Shown: in pieces, positions 1 through 25,300 of the stretch
Layout of the letters: every line of letters begins with the position of its first letter
How positions within the stretch are numbered: the stretch's first letter is position 1
Origin: Steromphala cineraria
Taxonomy: Eukaryota > Mollusca > Gastropoda > Trochida > Trochidae
DNA length: 64,000 nt
Assembly: GCA_916613615.1 (NCBI GenBank)
Contig: OU744730.1
Location: 24,995,406-25,059,405 of the forward strand
Reading direction: 5' to 3'
Made by a program: the position numbers and the translations under genes
Notes under the pieces: generated by a model
Seen by the model: the letters and a program-made list of their open reading frames with translations, nothing else
Told to the model about the DNA's origin: nothing
Databases searched by the model: none

Positions 1-189
1 ATGCATTGTTTTTATGGTTTGTACATATACACTTGTAAACAAATTGACCATGTCAATTCAGTGTTAATATTATTTGTCATTAAGTAATCTAGGTTTTAAT
101 ATTGGGTAAAAGGGATTACTCCATTTTGTTATTGCTAATTTTATCAACTCTTAAATAAAAGTGACTGTTATTATCAACTTTTGGTAGGA

Positions 190-545
190 AAACTTTTTTT
201 TATCAAATTTCTTGAAAAATATTGGACAATTAAAACCTTAAACACTCCTTGCGTCTTACCTTACAAAACCAAGCATAGTATCTTCTTGACTGTATTTAAT
301 ACATGGAGCTATGATAACATTGCAATCAACAAATGGTTTCATCTTTTCAAGTTGCCTCATTGTCTCATGTAGAGTTTGAATGAAAGACTGAAAATTCTCT
401 TTCATTTCCAAACCTTGTGTTGTGATATCACAGTATTCAACCAACTAGTGTAGGTTCAGTAACAGGCAGCATTATAGTCTTAATAACCCTTTCAGGATTT
501 ATTTCTTTGCAGAAATTCATTTCAATATTTTCTTCATGTGATATT
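190..545 (-). pseudogene. Coding remnant of an unrecognised protein
   Basis: Two abutting open stretches on the minus strand look protein-like but lie in different frames. The upstream one (about 545-435) reads ADSEISHEENIEMNF, then NPERVIKTIMLPVTEPTLVG and a stop. The downstream one (444-256) continues EYCDITTQGLEMKENFQSF, then TLHETMRQLEKMKPFVDCN. Reading on from one to the other needs a one-base shift near 440. I do not recognise the protein. It could be an exon of a decayed gene or part of a transposon ORF. Confidence 0.3.
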
Positions 546-965
546 TCTGAATCTGCCTCTCATTAAAAAAATTGCAGTTTGAGTATCAGTTCATGAAGCC
601 TTAAAGGCTAATGAAATGGTATGGCATTAATACTTTTTGGCTTTCAAACCCTTTATAACTTTTGGAAAACTTAATGTAACTTTACCTGATATGTAACGAA
701 GCTTGATGAGATGCAGAGCCAATTGTACTTTGTCCCTAGTTAGACCAGAGCATTACCTTGTGATGACCACAGTATTTCATTTCAAAGTCCCATTGAAGTT
801 CACACAATAAGTTGGAGAGAATATGTTAGATTCATCCTACTGTAGATGTGAACTTAAACCACAGTATTCTCATTGTGTTATTTTTAGTGTGCCAAGCACA
901 TGACAATGCTATTAAATTGTGCAATCAACATTTGTGTTTGTCTTTTATGATATCTTTGCGAGTGA

Positions 966-1109
966 GAGATATACCCCATTTCCCTTGGTGTATCACTCAA
1001 TACACCTGCTGTTTGAATCGTTGATCTGTGAGGCGTAGCAAAGCAGAGAAACCCTGATTCAAACAGGTGTATTGAGTGATGCACCGAGGGAAGTGTGGGT
1101 ATATCTGAC
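966..1109. mobile_element. Foldback MITE-like element, about 145 bp
   Basis: Two arms of about 54 bases (966-1019 and 1056-1109) are inverted repeats of each other with a few mismatches, separated by a loop of about 36 bases. The arms share the core TGTATTGAGTGAT and its complement. No coding sequence is present. Confidence 0.75.
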
Positions 1110-2162
1110 TTAAGTCTTAAGTCCGTTTATTTGCCAAAGCTGAAGATCTCTTCACTTGACTAAGTTTAGATGTACAAAAAGAGAAGTTGTATTAGAAAAG
1201 TAGAGTACACAGAAAGTAGAGGTGTATCGGTCAATATACCTACAGTTAGAACAAAGGAAGCGATAGCAACGAGACCGGAAGTGGGGTATAAATGTTATTT
1301 CTCAAAACGTCTTTGCCTATCCAAACATTACTTGGAAATAGACTTCATAAATAATGCTGCATCTGCCCTATTTTGCAACATTTATAAGGAATGGTGGGCT
1401 CAAAGAAGACTGAATGTGCAAATTGGTAGGAGTTACTTGCCCATGGCTTAAATATGCCAATGATCTTCCCTGGAGGCCTGAACTTATTTATTTATATATA
1501 GCAATCATTCCACCTTTCTGTGCAAATTTCAAGATGGATCAACTATTTCTTTCATTTCTATCTACAAATTTAAATCACAATATGAGAAAGATATCATTTC
1601 CGAAAATTTGAGTTTACAATATCAGTTGTTTGATGAAGGAGCAGTTTAAAAAATCTTGGAAAAATGAATGAGACAATGAAAATTATAAAACAAGCAGCTG
1701 ACATGGTCGAGCTATATCCCCCCGCAAATTGTACAACATATATAGGTTTTCCTTATCATATTGCTGATTCAGTTTTGTCGCACAAAATATCAAAAAATTT
1801 CAAAGATATGAAGGTAACTGTTCTAATCAAAAAACTTAATGATACCAACTTTATGTTCACCGTTGGGCATAATTTGAGTAACATGACAAAATTAAAATCA
1901 AACAAAAAAATCTATGTATTTGGATCTCCAAGATCAATTCGATCATATGTAAACAAACATATTTTCAAAATTGTTCTTCATGACACACCTTCCTGTGATT
2001 ATGTATCTTCATATCAAATTTGATCAATATCTGATGATTAGTTCAGAAGTTGTGAGCCGGACAGGATATGTAACAGTTTTCCAACAGAGTCCTCACTTTT
2101 GACCAAAAAAGGCAAAATTTATTAAAATATTTTCAAAATTGTTCTTCATGACACACCTTCAT

Positions 2163-3180
2163 ATATGAGTATTTATCATACAATGGATATAGTGTTCTCG
2201 GCATAATAAAGCCAACGGATATTTTCGGTATCCGTTGGGCGTGGCTAAGGGTCATATATGGATACCGATGCAAATTTCAAAGGTCAAGGTCGGAACATCT
2301 TTCGAAAATTCCGATGACGTCACAAGCGTTAACACTTTGAATGCCTTTAGTAACGGAGAGAGACATAACAATATGTATGATATATTGCATAGACATTGAT
2401 CTAAGAAATAACAACAACAATGCATGGATATTTAGCCGTTTGCATGACTTAGTAGTGCCAAAACACTGTCATCACGGGTTGAATGAAACCGACCGAACAA
2501 TATTACTCACAGGTACCAAAGGCAGTTCAAATCTCATGTTCAAACACTTCATTTACCCATCTTCGGTGTTCTTTACTTTAATATTGTTTAGTTTGGAATG
2601 GGAAATCCACAGACTATCATCTAGTTTAGCTCTCCGGGCACCAATGTTCGTTTAAACACAAGCTGCCGTTGTCACGTAGGCGAAGGGAAGCAACTCTTGC
2701 CCCTTGGTGAGATTGACTCGTCCTCTCGATGACGTCGGATTAAAGAATGTCAGCTCGATCCCGCCAAAGACCATTTAAAATGTTTCTAATTTTTAAATAC
2801 ATCGAATTTTATAGATTTTTTAAATTTCAAAACTTTGTAGTCGTGACAAAATAACTCAAACGGCAATAAAAGGCATATATAAGGAGGAGTTATATTTTGT
2901 CAATTCACCGTCAGTCATTGCTCTATTCATTTGCATATATCAATGCGCGAATCTTAAAACAATGTCAACTATTAAAATAGTATTATCAGGAATTTTTTCG
3001 AATTAGATTTTAAAATGACATTGTATGATAAAGAAGTTATCATGCTCGTGTGTTTTGGGATCGTAAATATCCTGCATTAGGAATAAACACTATGTATTTA
3101 GCTCGCCAAGGCTCGCAAAATACAATGTTTATTCCTAATGCAGGATATTTACGATCCCAAAACACACTCGCATGATAACC
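2163..3180. mobile_element. Insertion inside the family C element
   Basis: This stretch separates two adjacent core repeats of the surrounding element. It starts near a perfect palindrome (CCAACGGATA with its complement TATCCGTTGG, 2212-2240) and ends with the foldback at 3034-3179. Whether it is one element or two is unclear. Confidence 0.45.
3034..3179. mobile_element. Foldback MITE-like element, about 145 bp
   Basis: The arms are near-perfect inverted repeats of about 60 bases around a loop of about 20 bases. They share the block GGGATCGTAAATATCCTGCA and its complement. Confidence 0.75.
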
Positions 3181-3843
3181 TCTATGTATCTTCATATCAA
3201 ATTTGGTCAATATGTGATGATTAGTTTAGAATTTGTGAGCTGGACGGGACTTGTAACAGTTTTCCAACAGAGTCCTCATTTTTGGCCAAAAAGGCAAAAT
3301 TTTATTAAAATATTTTCAAAAATGTTCTTCATGACACACCTTCATATAATTATGTATCTTCATATCAAATTTGGTCAATATGTGATGATAAGTTTAGAAG
3401 TTGTGAGCCGGACGGGACTTGTAACAGATTTCTTACAAATTTACCACTTTTTCTCCAAAATCCTAAAATTTTATGTATATTTTCAGAAAATTGTTACTAA
3501 TGACACATTATTACATGTTTCTTCATTTCCATGACGAATTTGAATTGAAATGGTTGATTAGGTACAAAGTTATGAGCCGGACACAAAGTGTAACGGACGG
3601 ACGGTACCCATTTTAATACCCTCCGCAACTTCGTTGTTGCGGGGGATAAAAAACTTTTTCTCTAGGTGCTAAGTATCTTCCCACCAGACAAAAACCTATT
3701 CAATAAATCAATTTGATAAGAGCAAAAATGAGCTGGGAAAAATAATTCTTCGCCAAATTTCTTTTTTTCTTTTCCAAAAACAAATTGGAAGATAAAAGGC
3801 TAAGACATGAATCAAACAAAAACAAAATAATGACAATAGATAA

Positions 3844-3849
3844 TTTATT
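3844..3849 (-). terminator. Probable PSMB5 poly(A) signal (AATAAA)
   Basis: On the minus strand an AATAAA hexamer lies about 135 bases after the PSMB5 stop codon, giving a short 3' UTR of roughly 160 bases. It is the first such hexamer I see downstream. Confidence 0.5.
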
Positions 3850-3984
3850 GTACAGACAAACAAAGCGTATGAGATGAGCCTACGACTCAATGTGAGATGT
3901 CGACAAATGAATGGGAACAGTTTCTTCCAGTCAATTAAGTGAGAGAGTTATATCCCTTAGAAATCCTGACGTGCGTTCATCGAT

Positions 3985-16553
<12,569 letters not shown>

Positions 16554-18049
16554 GTTGAATTGTTAGAATAGGCGAGCAGTGAATGCGTCATTACTAATCA
16601 AATATTACCAACAGAAGTTCAACTAAGTTTATTTACACACTCAATATTTGTAATAATCCATAGAATTAAAAAAAAGTATTCAAATAATTCTTAGATGGAT
16701 ATTGTTTTTTAAAGCTAGGGTTACCTTAAAAATTATAACCGTATTACGGAAAAGGATCGTGTTTTCTACGTCGACGCGGTTAACCTCAGGGTTGATAGAC
16801 CTTTCAAATTACCTTCATTTTGTTATTCTCGTAGATATATTCGTAGAGCGTTAGATTTGGAAATTTCTCTAAACGAGGAGATAGAATTTAAGCTGATTGT
16901 GTCTATTATTCATCCAGCATGTAGTTTAAATTGACTTCAGAGGCTTCTTGATAAAGTGAATGTAGTTTTAGTGTCGGCGCTTGATATTGTCCCTGGGTTT
17001 ATCAACTATGATAAAACAGGATGTAATTGATCTTTAAACACCAGTTACAGCTCTTTTTAAACATAGTATTTTCCTATGTAATCTTATTATTTACAGCTGG
17101 GTATGGAGGAAACCAGTGGTTTCGTAGATAAACAGATTCGTAGAGACCGATCTTTCGTAGAGACACCATGTTCGTAGATAACAGTTTCGTAGAGACCTTC
17201 AAAAATTCATTTAAAGGACTTATTTTTCATATATGATAATCAAAATCGATATGGATATGACCTAAATGATATTCAAATGGAAACTAATTTTTAAAATATG
17301 TATATAGGCATGGTTAATTTTGTACAAAATGCATATAAATAATAATAATGACATTAAATTGATATAAATATGGGCACGTATTCAGCGTTCTATTTTGGGT
17401 ATGAGTTCTGCTTAGGTACGATTTCTCGGTTGGGACTACTCATCGTTCATCACACCAACTTCTAAAATGGCAATCAAAGAAGTGATAAATAAACAGATTT
17501 AAGTTAATACCTTTCGAGGTTTTATCACCAGTATTTAACGCAGTGGGCAAGCCATTAGACATCTGTACATATATATAAATATAATGATGTTGTTGAATTT
17601 CCCTTGAGAGCAAGGACCTTTTACAGTAAATGACAAATTGACATAGGTATGAAAATTGATTTAATTGTTTTACACTATCTAATGCAAATAAATTACAACG
17701 AAAATCACTTCGCTTCTCTTCGAAAATCACTCTTGAAATAGTATTTGAATTGCCTTAATTCTAAGGTAATGAATAAAAAGTGCATTAAAATATGCAAGTT
17801 AGGCAAACCTCAAAAGATTGATCATAGATTTTACTTTTATTCATTTTTAAAAACTTAAAAAGGTATTCTTTTTTTATATAATTAAAGGTTGGTTTTGTTT
17901 TGGGGAGGAGTTTGAATTCTGCCTTTGTATTTGTTTTGTTGTCCAGAACCCAATTTCACCGTAAGTTACTGTTTTATGACAACCACATTCACTGCAGAAT
18001 CATTATGCAAGGGCAGACAACTCTAATCATTTAACGCTTCAACCTAGAA
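16554..18049. promoter_or_regulatory. Shared 5' region between divergent PSMB5 and SMIM13-like genes
   Basis: Start codons of the two genes are about 1.5 kb apart and face away from each other. No TATA box at a convincing position was recognised. The stretch is AT-rich and contains the TTCGTAGA motif cluster annotated separately. First exons or 5' UTR introns of either gene may lie here but cannot be placed by eye. Confidence 0.4.
17121..17197 (+). repeat. Cluster of five TTCGTAGA(G/T)A motifs
   Basis: Five copies of TTCGTAGA, alternating TTCGTAGATA and TTCGTAGAGACC, lie within 77 bases, and two related copies are near 16829-16848. All are in the same orientation. The cluster sits about 570 bases upstream of the PSMB5 start codon. 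Confidence 0.7.
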
Positions 18050-18122
18050 ATGATGGATTACGTTGTTCCAGTGTTTACATTATTAGTCTCTTTGTTCTTT
18101 GTGTTTTTATTCATTGGTTTAG
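18050..18122 (+). CDS. SMIM13: SMIM13-like coding exon 1
   Basis: This exon has 24 codons plus one base and encodes the N-terminal membrane segment (two Met codons, then an almost wholly hydrophobic run). It ends at GGT TTA G before the donor GTAATC. Confidence 0.82.
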
Positions 18123-19759
18123 GTAATCAATTTTATATCTTATAAATGATCGATTAAGGGTTTTCGTAATCACTTAATTACTTAAATGATATGTCGATCT
18201 GTCAATCATTAATGTTTCCATAACCCATAAATTTTGGTTCAGAATCTTTTCGGACTTTTAAGTTTTATTAGGGACCGCACAAGGATAGAAAGTGTACAGA
18301 CAACTCTCACGTTACAGATAAGGATTCTGATGATACAGTGCTAGTTAAAGGATCAGACATGCTCGTTCAGAGCCCACACGTGTGGTCATCGCAAAATAAA
18401 ATGGCAGATTTCTAAAAACATCTTGTAAATTTTTTCTTGCAAACAGCTCTATTACGCGTTGGACCAATTCTTGTGCTACTACCTACCCATATGTTTGTCA
18501 CATTAACTAAAAAAATTGTGACTTAACATGAAAATAATTAAAAGAACTATGGTCCATTGGTTGAGATTTCATAATAACAATATGCATATCAAGCAATCAA
18601 CAACTAATGAATTATGACAGATGACTAGGAGAAAAAATATTGAGAATTTGCATTATTTAAACTAAATATTTAATTATGAATTTTGTTAAAACCCTCATAT
18701 TAATCAGGCGTGCTGTGATTATTGCATTTTAGTAGTTTTATGATGTCAGGTTGATTCTAAATGTTGTGTGAGAATTGCTGTGTGGAAAGTTCAATTTCGG
18801 TACAAAGTTATCTTCTCTTGTTATCATATTCCCTATCATTTACACTACTTTAAAGTTTTTACTCATATAAATTTCAAGAGTTTTATTAAAAGTTATAATC
18901 ATAAACATGTGGATACATCAAGGAAACCAATATGGACATAAAACCTGAAAAAAGGTTCTGTGTTGATTTATGATCAAACTCTCCTAAATTACATTGCAAA
19001 TTAGATAGATCCATGTACTGACGAAGAGTAGAGTATTATAATACAGTCGCACATTGTTTTAATATTATAGAAACAGTATGCAAATTATTCCAACTTTCGC
19101 AATAGTTTTCTACGAGTTTCTAAACCTTTCTCCTTGTATAAAGCACAAATCTGTTGAAAAGCTCTTTAAATGATTAATTTCAATATTTGATATATCATTA
19201 ACCACAACTGTTTCAAAACAGGAAGAGAGCTCGAAGCCATTATAGCAATCGTCCTACTAGCATTTAAAGATTTTCAGAAAGCATTTACCTTGGTTAAATG
19301 AGTAGAATATTATATTGTTCTTTTGTTAAATGTATTAATAACGTATTGTATGTATCTTCATCACAAATATTTCTTCAAAGGTTTCTGAAATAGATATTTG
19401 CTGTGCGGTCCCTACTTTTATTTTGATTTCTGAATTATGTTGAAATACAAGACTCACAAGATTCAATATCTTGTTATTCAACTTACTTCCTATCAAAATA
19501 TTTTTACGACATGACGTTAACTTCTTTCTTAAATCATTTCTGATAAATATATATGTTTTAAGAAGTAGCAAATGCACAAATCCTGATTTTTTTTGTATCT
19601 TACTGACATTCTTATATCTTCTGACTTACAGGTTGGTACATTGTATGGAAACTCTTCCTTAGTAAATTCAAGTTTGTACGAGAACTCTTAGGACAGAATG
19701 GCTCGGAATCTGGAGAGGAACAGACATCTCAGAAACGAGTGAAAAAACGCCGAGATTAA
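18050..19759 (+). CDS. SMIM13: Small integral membrane protein 13-like gene, two coding exons
   Basis: This gene has two coding exons, 18050-18122 and 19632-19759, joined by a GT-AG intron (donor TTAG|GTAATC, acceptor CTGACTTACAG). Together they encode 66 residues plus TAA. The N-terminus MMDYVVPVFTLLVSLFFVFL is a single hydrophobic membrane segment. The second exon begins GWYIVWKLFLSKFKFVRELL, which matches the conserved block after the membrane span in vertebrate SMIM13, then has a hydrophilic tail ending KRVKKRRD. The human protein is about 91 residues, so the tail is shorter here. The function of the family is unknown to me. Two ATGs are adjacent and I took the first. The gene is head to head with PSMB5. 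Confidence 0.85.
18123..19631 (+). other. Intron of the SMIM13-like gene
   Basis: This is an AT-rich intron of about 1.5 kb. I see no element ends, repeats or coding sequence in it. Confidence 0.7.
19632..19759 (+). CDS. SMIM13: SMIM13-like coding exon 2
   Basis: This exon encodes GWYIVWKLFLSKFKFVRELL, then an acidic and serine-rich linker (GSESGEEQTSQ) and the basic C-terminus KRVKKRRD with TAA. The WxxVWxLFLSKFKFxREL signature is what identifies the family. Confidence 0.88.
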
Positions 19760-20525
19760 AAAAAATTGTGATCACAAGAGTCAGCCATGTTCAAACTTTT
19801 TCCAAAAAACAAACTTGCTGGTTTACTCACAGACTGTGATTAAGTGAAGTGAAAAAATGGATGTGGATGACTTCATTACATTGATGATGATGCAAAAACA
19901 AATATTTCATCACTACGACATTTAAACAAAACTGTGTGGTAGGATGGAATATTTAAGAACATTGACATTCTTGAGAGCTATACCCTATTTTCTCAAATTC
20001 AATGACAAAGCAGAATGAGTGAGGACCTAAAAGAGACTGTACTATGAATTGAAGTTGTAACTAGTTCATTTGTGAAATTTGTTATAACTGCAATTTATGA
20101 ACTGTGCAGGTTTTATCCTCCAGGAAGGTTACGCTATGCAGATAATTTCAAACTTCTGCCACATTTGTGAACACAATTTTTTTTCAAGGATCACAAGGAG
20201 AAGTTTTACATTGTGTCAGAAGTTGTGAGATAGTTCTTCACCTGTTGCATTCAAGAGGTGGAGGACAAATCACTAACAATCATGGCATTGAAACATAATT
20301 TTCCACCAAGGATCATATTTTATCTGACATTTCATAAGAAGGAAGGATTAAGGCGACACATTGTTTTATTTTGTACATGATATTGCATTCCTTTGATTGT
20401 TGCTTAACTTATCATGCATGTATGTCAACCTTTTTTAAAATTGATGTTTAATGTAAACCTTGTGTATGTGTTTTATGACATTTTAAGTGTATGGTCACAA
20501 AAATAAAAAGTGCAATATTTTATTG
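19760..20525 (+). other. Probable 3' UTR of the SMIM13-like gene
   Basis: No coding sequence is visible. The stretch ends with AATAAA at 20502-20507, and a second AT-rich AAATAAAAATAA run lies near 20535. A 3' UTR of about 750 bases for a 66-residue protein is plausible. Confidence 0.45.
20502..20507 (+). terminator. Probable poly(A) signal of the SMIM13-like gene
   Basis: AATAAA is followed within 20 bases by a TG- and T-rich stretch (TGCAATATTTTATTGTCATTG), as in typical cleavage sites. Confidence 0.5.
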
Positions 20526-20687
20526 TCATTGTTTTTAAATAAAAATAAGGGAGCTCTTCATCATCATAGTTTATTTGCTACAACACATTGTTTTATGGGA
20601 TAGTACTTGATTCAAGCAAATACTAGTATAAGGTTTTAGTATTAATTGAGGTCTCTTAAATATTTTACCACATAACTTATCTGACAG

Positions 20688-20897
20688 CATCCTGTCTCAG
20701 GAAACGAACGTTACGCTAAGTCCACTAATCTGTAGCCAATCAAATTATTTTCTCGTTGAAATGTTATCGAGAAGGTGGCGAGAAAATGATTTGATTGGCT
20801 ACATCTCAAGTCTGGCCGCGCCAGCAAATCTAGCTTTTGAGCCCAGGGTACAGATAGGTGGAGTTAGCGTAACGTTCGTACCCTGAGACAGGATGAC
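20688..20897. mobile_element. Foldback element with direct flanking repeats
   Basis: It has inverted ends CATCCTGTCTCAGG and CCTGAGACAGGATG, then GAACGTTACGCTAA and its near-complement. The flanks carry CTGACAG as a direct repeat (20681-20687 and 20898-20904), which fits a target duplication of 7-8 bases. The left arm lacks part of the sequence found in the right arm. Confidence 0.75.
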
Positions 20898-20997
20898 CTG
20901 ACAGATATTACAAACTGTTGCAAGATTTTGAAGAAACAATACATGTTGTTCCATAAAAATCACTTTGAACACTTTGAAAGTTCTGGAAAGGCTGTAA

Positions 20998-21022
<25 letters not shown>
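20998..21022 (+). repeat. (CA)n microsatellite
   Basis: This is a run of about eleven CA units at the left edge of the satellite region. Confidence 0.95.
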
Positions 21023-21024
<2 letters not shown>

Positions 21025-21029
<5 letters not shown>

Positions 21030-22340
21030 AACCTGCCAATTGGGGACTTGTGACAAAATGCATTGAAATGGGGACTTGCCTTTAGAAAACTCATGTGAAT
21101 ATAATTTTTACATTTTTAAGGTATAAAAAGACTGCATATTTCATTTTTGGGGTTAAATTAACAAAAAAATAATTTTTAAAAAAAAGATAAAACCCATCCA
21201 AATGGGGACTTCCGGTGTACATTTGAAAATATATGACTAATTGGGGACTTGAATTATATCATTTTTTGTTACACAATAACTGTATTTCTTAAACAACCGA
21301 GGACATTACATACCTACAGCTGCATGAATAATTACAACCTGTTTGCTTAATTACGAATATGTCTCGTAAAGGATCCAGTCAAACGAGTTGTATATTATTT
21401 CAAAAGTCATGTGGATAGGTATTTTTTGCTATTAAAAATAAAATAACCCAAAAGGTCTAATTGCTGGTGATGCCTGGTATCACACATAATTCTTGACTTT
21501 ATGCAGCCACAATTTTTTTGTTTAAATATCTATTACTTATAAATATTAACTATAAATCATGAAAAGTTATTCAATGTTAAATTATTATGTTATATTTTTA
21601 AATGTTCTATTTTGAAAGATACGGGCATAGATATATTTCTTTATCACAAAATAAAATTACAAACAACAGTTACATTAATTGCCAGATCAATATTGATAAC
21701 TTGTTATTTACAATTTTACTTTCCTTTTCACTGGATATAAGACTGCATCATACACAATTCGTGACCTTTTATAGCCAATTGGGGACTTGAAGCAATTGTC
21801 TAGATATTATATTAGAAACATCTTAGTTTTAACCAATTTTTGCTGTGAACCAGTTTTGATGTTTATGGTAATTAAGGCAGGAAGAAAGAAACTTATTATT
21901 TACAAAGTTTCTTTGTTTTTCACTTGATATGGCACTGTTTCATACACAATTTGTGACTTTATATATCCAATTGAGGACTTAACGCAATTGTCTAATCTAT
22001 CAATAAGAAAAACTTATTTTTTTTGTATGTACTATTTTGATCAAATACGTGCATAGATATATGTTTTTATTAGAGAACAGTATATAAAAAACAACAGTTA
22101 CATTTATTGCCATATCAATATTGAAAGTTTTGCCTGGCATTGCACACAATTTCCGACACAATATAGCCAACTGGGGACTTGATCAAAATATTTCTACAAA
22201 TATCTCTTAAAATCTTTTAATTAAAAAAGATGCTTTGAAACTCTTTGTGTTTTCATCCCCTTTTGCTTAAACATTAAAAAATTCCGAGGATATTTTCTGA
22301 TTATGGTGATGTAGTTTCCTTTCTATACAAATAATACTAA
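21025..22340. repeat. Diverged left edge of the satellite
   Basis: Boxes with ATGGGGACTT or ATTGGGGACTT occur near 21033, 21070, 21201, 21240 and 21777, but the sequence between them no longer aligns well with the core units. Regular structure returns from about 21,900. Confidence 0.75.
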
Positions 22341-25300
22341 ATTAACATGGGAAACTGACTAGCTGATAACGATGTCTATTCAAATACAGTTTACCTATAT
22401 TTTTAAACCAATTTTTGCCCTCAACCTGTTAGAATGTTTATCGTTATTAAGACAGCAAGACAGAAACTTGTTATGTACACATTTTCTTTCATTTTCACTG
22501 GATATGGCATTGTATCATACACAATTCGTGACTTTATGTAGCCGATTGGGGACTTAATGCAATATTGTCTAAATATTATATTAGAAACACTCTGGTTGAA
22601 CCAATTTCTTGTTCCCAAACAGTTAGCATGTTCATTGTGATAAAGACAGGAAGACAGAAACTTGTTATGTACAATTATTTCTTTGATTTTCACTTGATAT
22701 GGCACTGTTTCATACACAATTTGTGACTTTATATATCCAATTGAGGACTTAACGCAACTGTCAAATTTATCAATTAGAAAAACTTATTATTGTTGTATGT
22801 ACTATTTTGATCAAATACGTGCATAGATATATGTTGTCAGTACAGAACAGTACATAAAAAAACAACAGTGACATTTATTAATTAAATAATGTCATATCGA
22901 AATTGAAAGTTTTGCCTGGCATTGCACACAATTTCCGACACGATATAGCCAACTGGGGACTTGATTGAAATATTTCTACAAATATCTCTTAAAATCTTTT
23001 AATTAAAAAAGATGCTTTGAAACTCATTGTGTTTTCATCCCCTTTTGCTTAAAAATTAAAAATTCCGAGGATATTTTCTGATTATGGTGATGTAGTTTCC
23101 TTTCTATACAAATAATACTAAATTAACATGGGAAACTGACTAGCTGATAACGATATCTATTCAAATACAGTTTAGCTATATTTTTAAACCAATTTTTGCC
23201 CTCAACCTGTTAGAATGTTTATCGTCATTAAGACAGCAAGACAGAAACTTGTTATGTACACCTTTTCTTTCATTTTCACTGGATATGGCATAGTATCATA
23301 CACAATTCGTGACTTTATGTAGCCAATTGGGGACTTAATGCAATATTGTCTAAATATTAGATTAGAAACATTCTGGTTGAACCCATTACTTGTTCCCAAA
23401 CAGTTAGCATGTTCATTGTGATAAAGACAGGAAGACAGAAACTTGTTATGTACAATTATTTCTTTGATTTTCACTTGATATGGCACTGTTTCATACACAA
23501 TTCGTGACTTTATATATCCAATTGAGGACTTAATGCAATTGTCTATATTATAAATTAGAAAAAACTTATTATTTTTGTATGTACTATTTTGATCAAATAC
23601 GTGTATAGATATATGTTGTCAGTACAGAACAGTATATAAAAAACAACAGTGACATTTATTGTCATATCGATATTGAAAGTTTTGCCTGGCATCGCACACA
23701 ATTTCCGACACAATATAGCCAACTGGGGACTTGATTGAAATATTTCTACAAATATCTCTTAAAATCTTTTAATTAAAAAAGATGCTTTGTAATTCATTGT
23801 GTTTTCATCCCCTTTTGCTTAAAAATTAAAATTTTCGAGGATATTTTCGTATTATGGTGATGTATTTTAATTTCTATACAAATAATACTAAATAAACATG
23901 GGAAACTGACTAGCTGATAACAATATCTATTCAAATACAGTTCAGCTATATTTTTAAACCGATCTTTGCCCTCAACCAGTTAGAATGTTTATCGTCATTA
24001 AGACAGCAAGACAGAAACTTGTTATGTACACATTTTTCTCTCATTTTCACTGGATATGGCATTGTATCATACACAATTCGTGACTTTATGTAGCCAATTG
24101 GGGACTTAATGCAATATTGTCTAAATGTTAGATTAGAAACACTCTGGTTGAACCCATTTCTTGTTCCCAAACAGTTAGCATGTTCATTGTGATAAAGACA
24201 GGAAGACAGAAACTTGTTATGTACAATTATTTCTTTGATTTTCACTTGATATGGCACTGTTTCATACACAATTCGTGACTTTATATATCCAATTGAGGAC
24301 CTAATGCAATTGTCTATATTATAAATTAGAAAAAACTTATTATTTTTGTATGTACTATTTTGATCAAATACGTGTATAGATATATGTTGTCAGTACAGAA
24401 CAGTATATAAAAAACAACAGTGACTTTTATTGTCATATCGATATTGAAAGTTTTGCCTGGCATCGCACACAATTTCCGACACAATATAGCCAACTGGGGA
24501 CTTGATTGAAATATTTCTACAAATATCTCTTAAAATCATTTAATTAAAAAAGATGCTTTGTAATTCATTGTGTTTTCATCCCCTTTTGCTTAAAAATTAT
24601 AAATTTCGAGGATATTTTCGGATTATGGTGATGTAGTTTCCTTTCTATACAAATAATACTAAATTAACATGGGAAACTGACTAGCTGATAACAATATCTA
24701 TTCAAATACAGTTCAGCTATATTTTTAAACCAATATTTGCCCTCAACCAGTTAGAATGTTTATCGTCATTAAGACAGCAAGATAGAAACTTGTTATGTAC
24801 ACATTTTTCTCTCATTTTCACTGGATATGGCATTGTATCATACACAATTCGTGACTTTATGTAGCCAATTGGGGACTTAATGCAATATTGTCTAAATGTT
24901 AGATTAGAAACACTCTGGTTGAACCCATTTCTTGTTCCCAAACAGTTAGCATGTTCATTGTGATAAAGACAGGAAGACAGAAACTTGTTATGTACAATTA
25001 TTTCTTTGATTTTCACTTGATATGGCACTGTTTCATACACAATTCGTGACTTTATATATCCAATTGAGGACCTAATGCAATTGTCTATATTATAAATTAG
25101 AAAAAACTTATTATTTTTGTATGTACTATTTTGATCAAATACGTGTATAGATATATGTTGTCAGTACAGAACAGTATATAAAAAACAACAGTGAAATTTA
25201 TTGTCATATTGATATTGAAAGTTTTGCCTGGCATTGCACACAATTTCTGACACAATATAGCCAACTGGGGACTTGATTGAAATATTTCTACAAATATCTC

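Larger units (their letters stand above)
1690..3652. mobile_element. Pearl/Helentron-like non-autonomous element, family C, with an insertion
   Basis: The left end has a subterminal ATATCCCCCCGCAA and the right end TTGTTGCGGGGGATA, which are inverted repeats. A core repeat of about 165 bp, marked by GTGAGCCGGAC and CCAACAGAGTCCTCA, starts near 2002, 3183 and 3351. The right end has a short ACGGACGG run. About 1 kb (roughly 2163-3180) interrupts the core array and includes two palindromes. A second copy of the family lies at 60864-61790. There is no transposase ORF; the open stretch at 1664-2023 is part of the repeat. Confidence 0.7.

Noticed and set aside
1664..2023. 119-codon plus-strand ORF as a gene
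   Set aside because: It lies in the family C element, and the second copy (60864 onward) has frameshifts in the same stretch, so it is not conserved as coding.
20799..21056. Minus-strand ORF containing VCVCVCVCV
   Set aside because: It spans the (CA)n microsatellite and the right arm of a foldback element.
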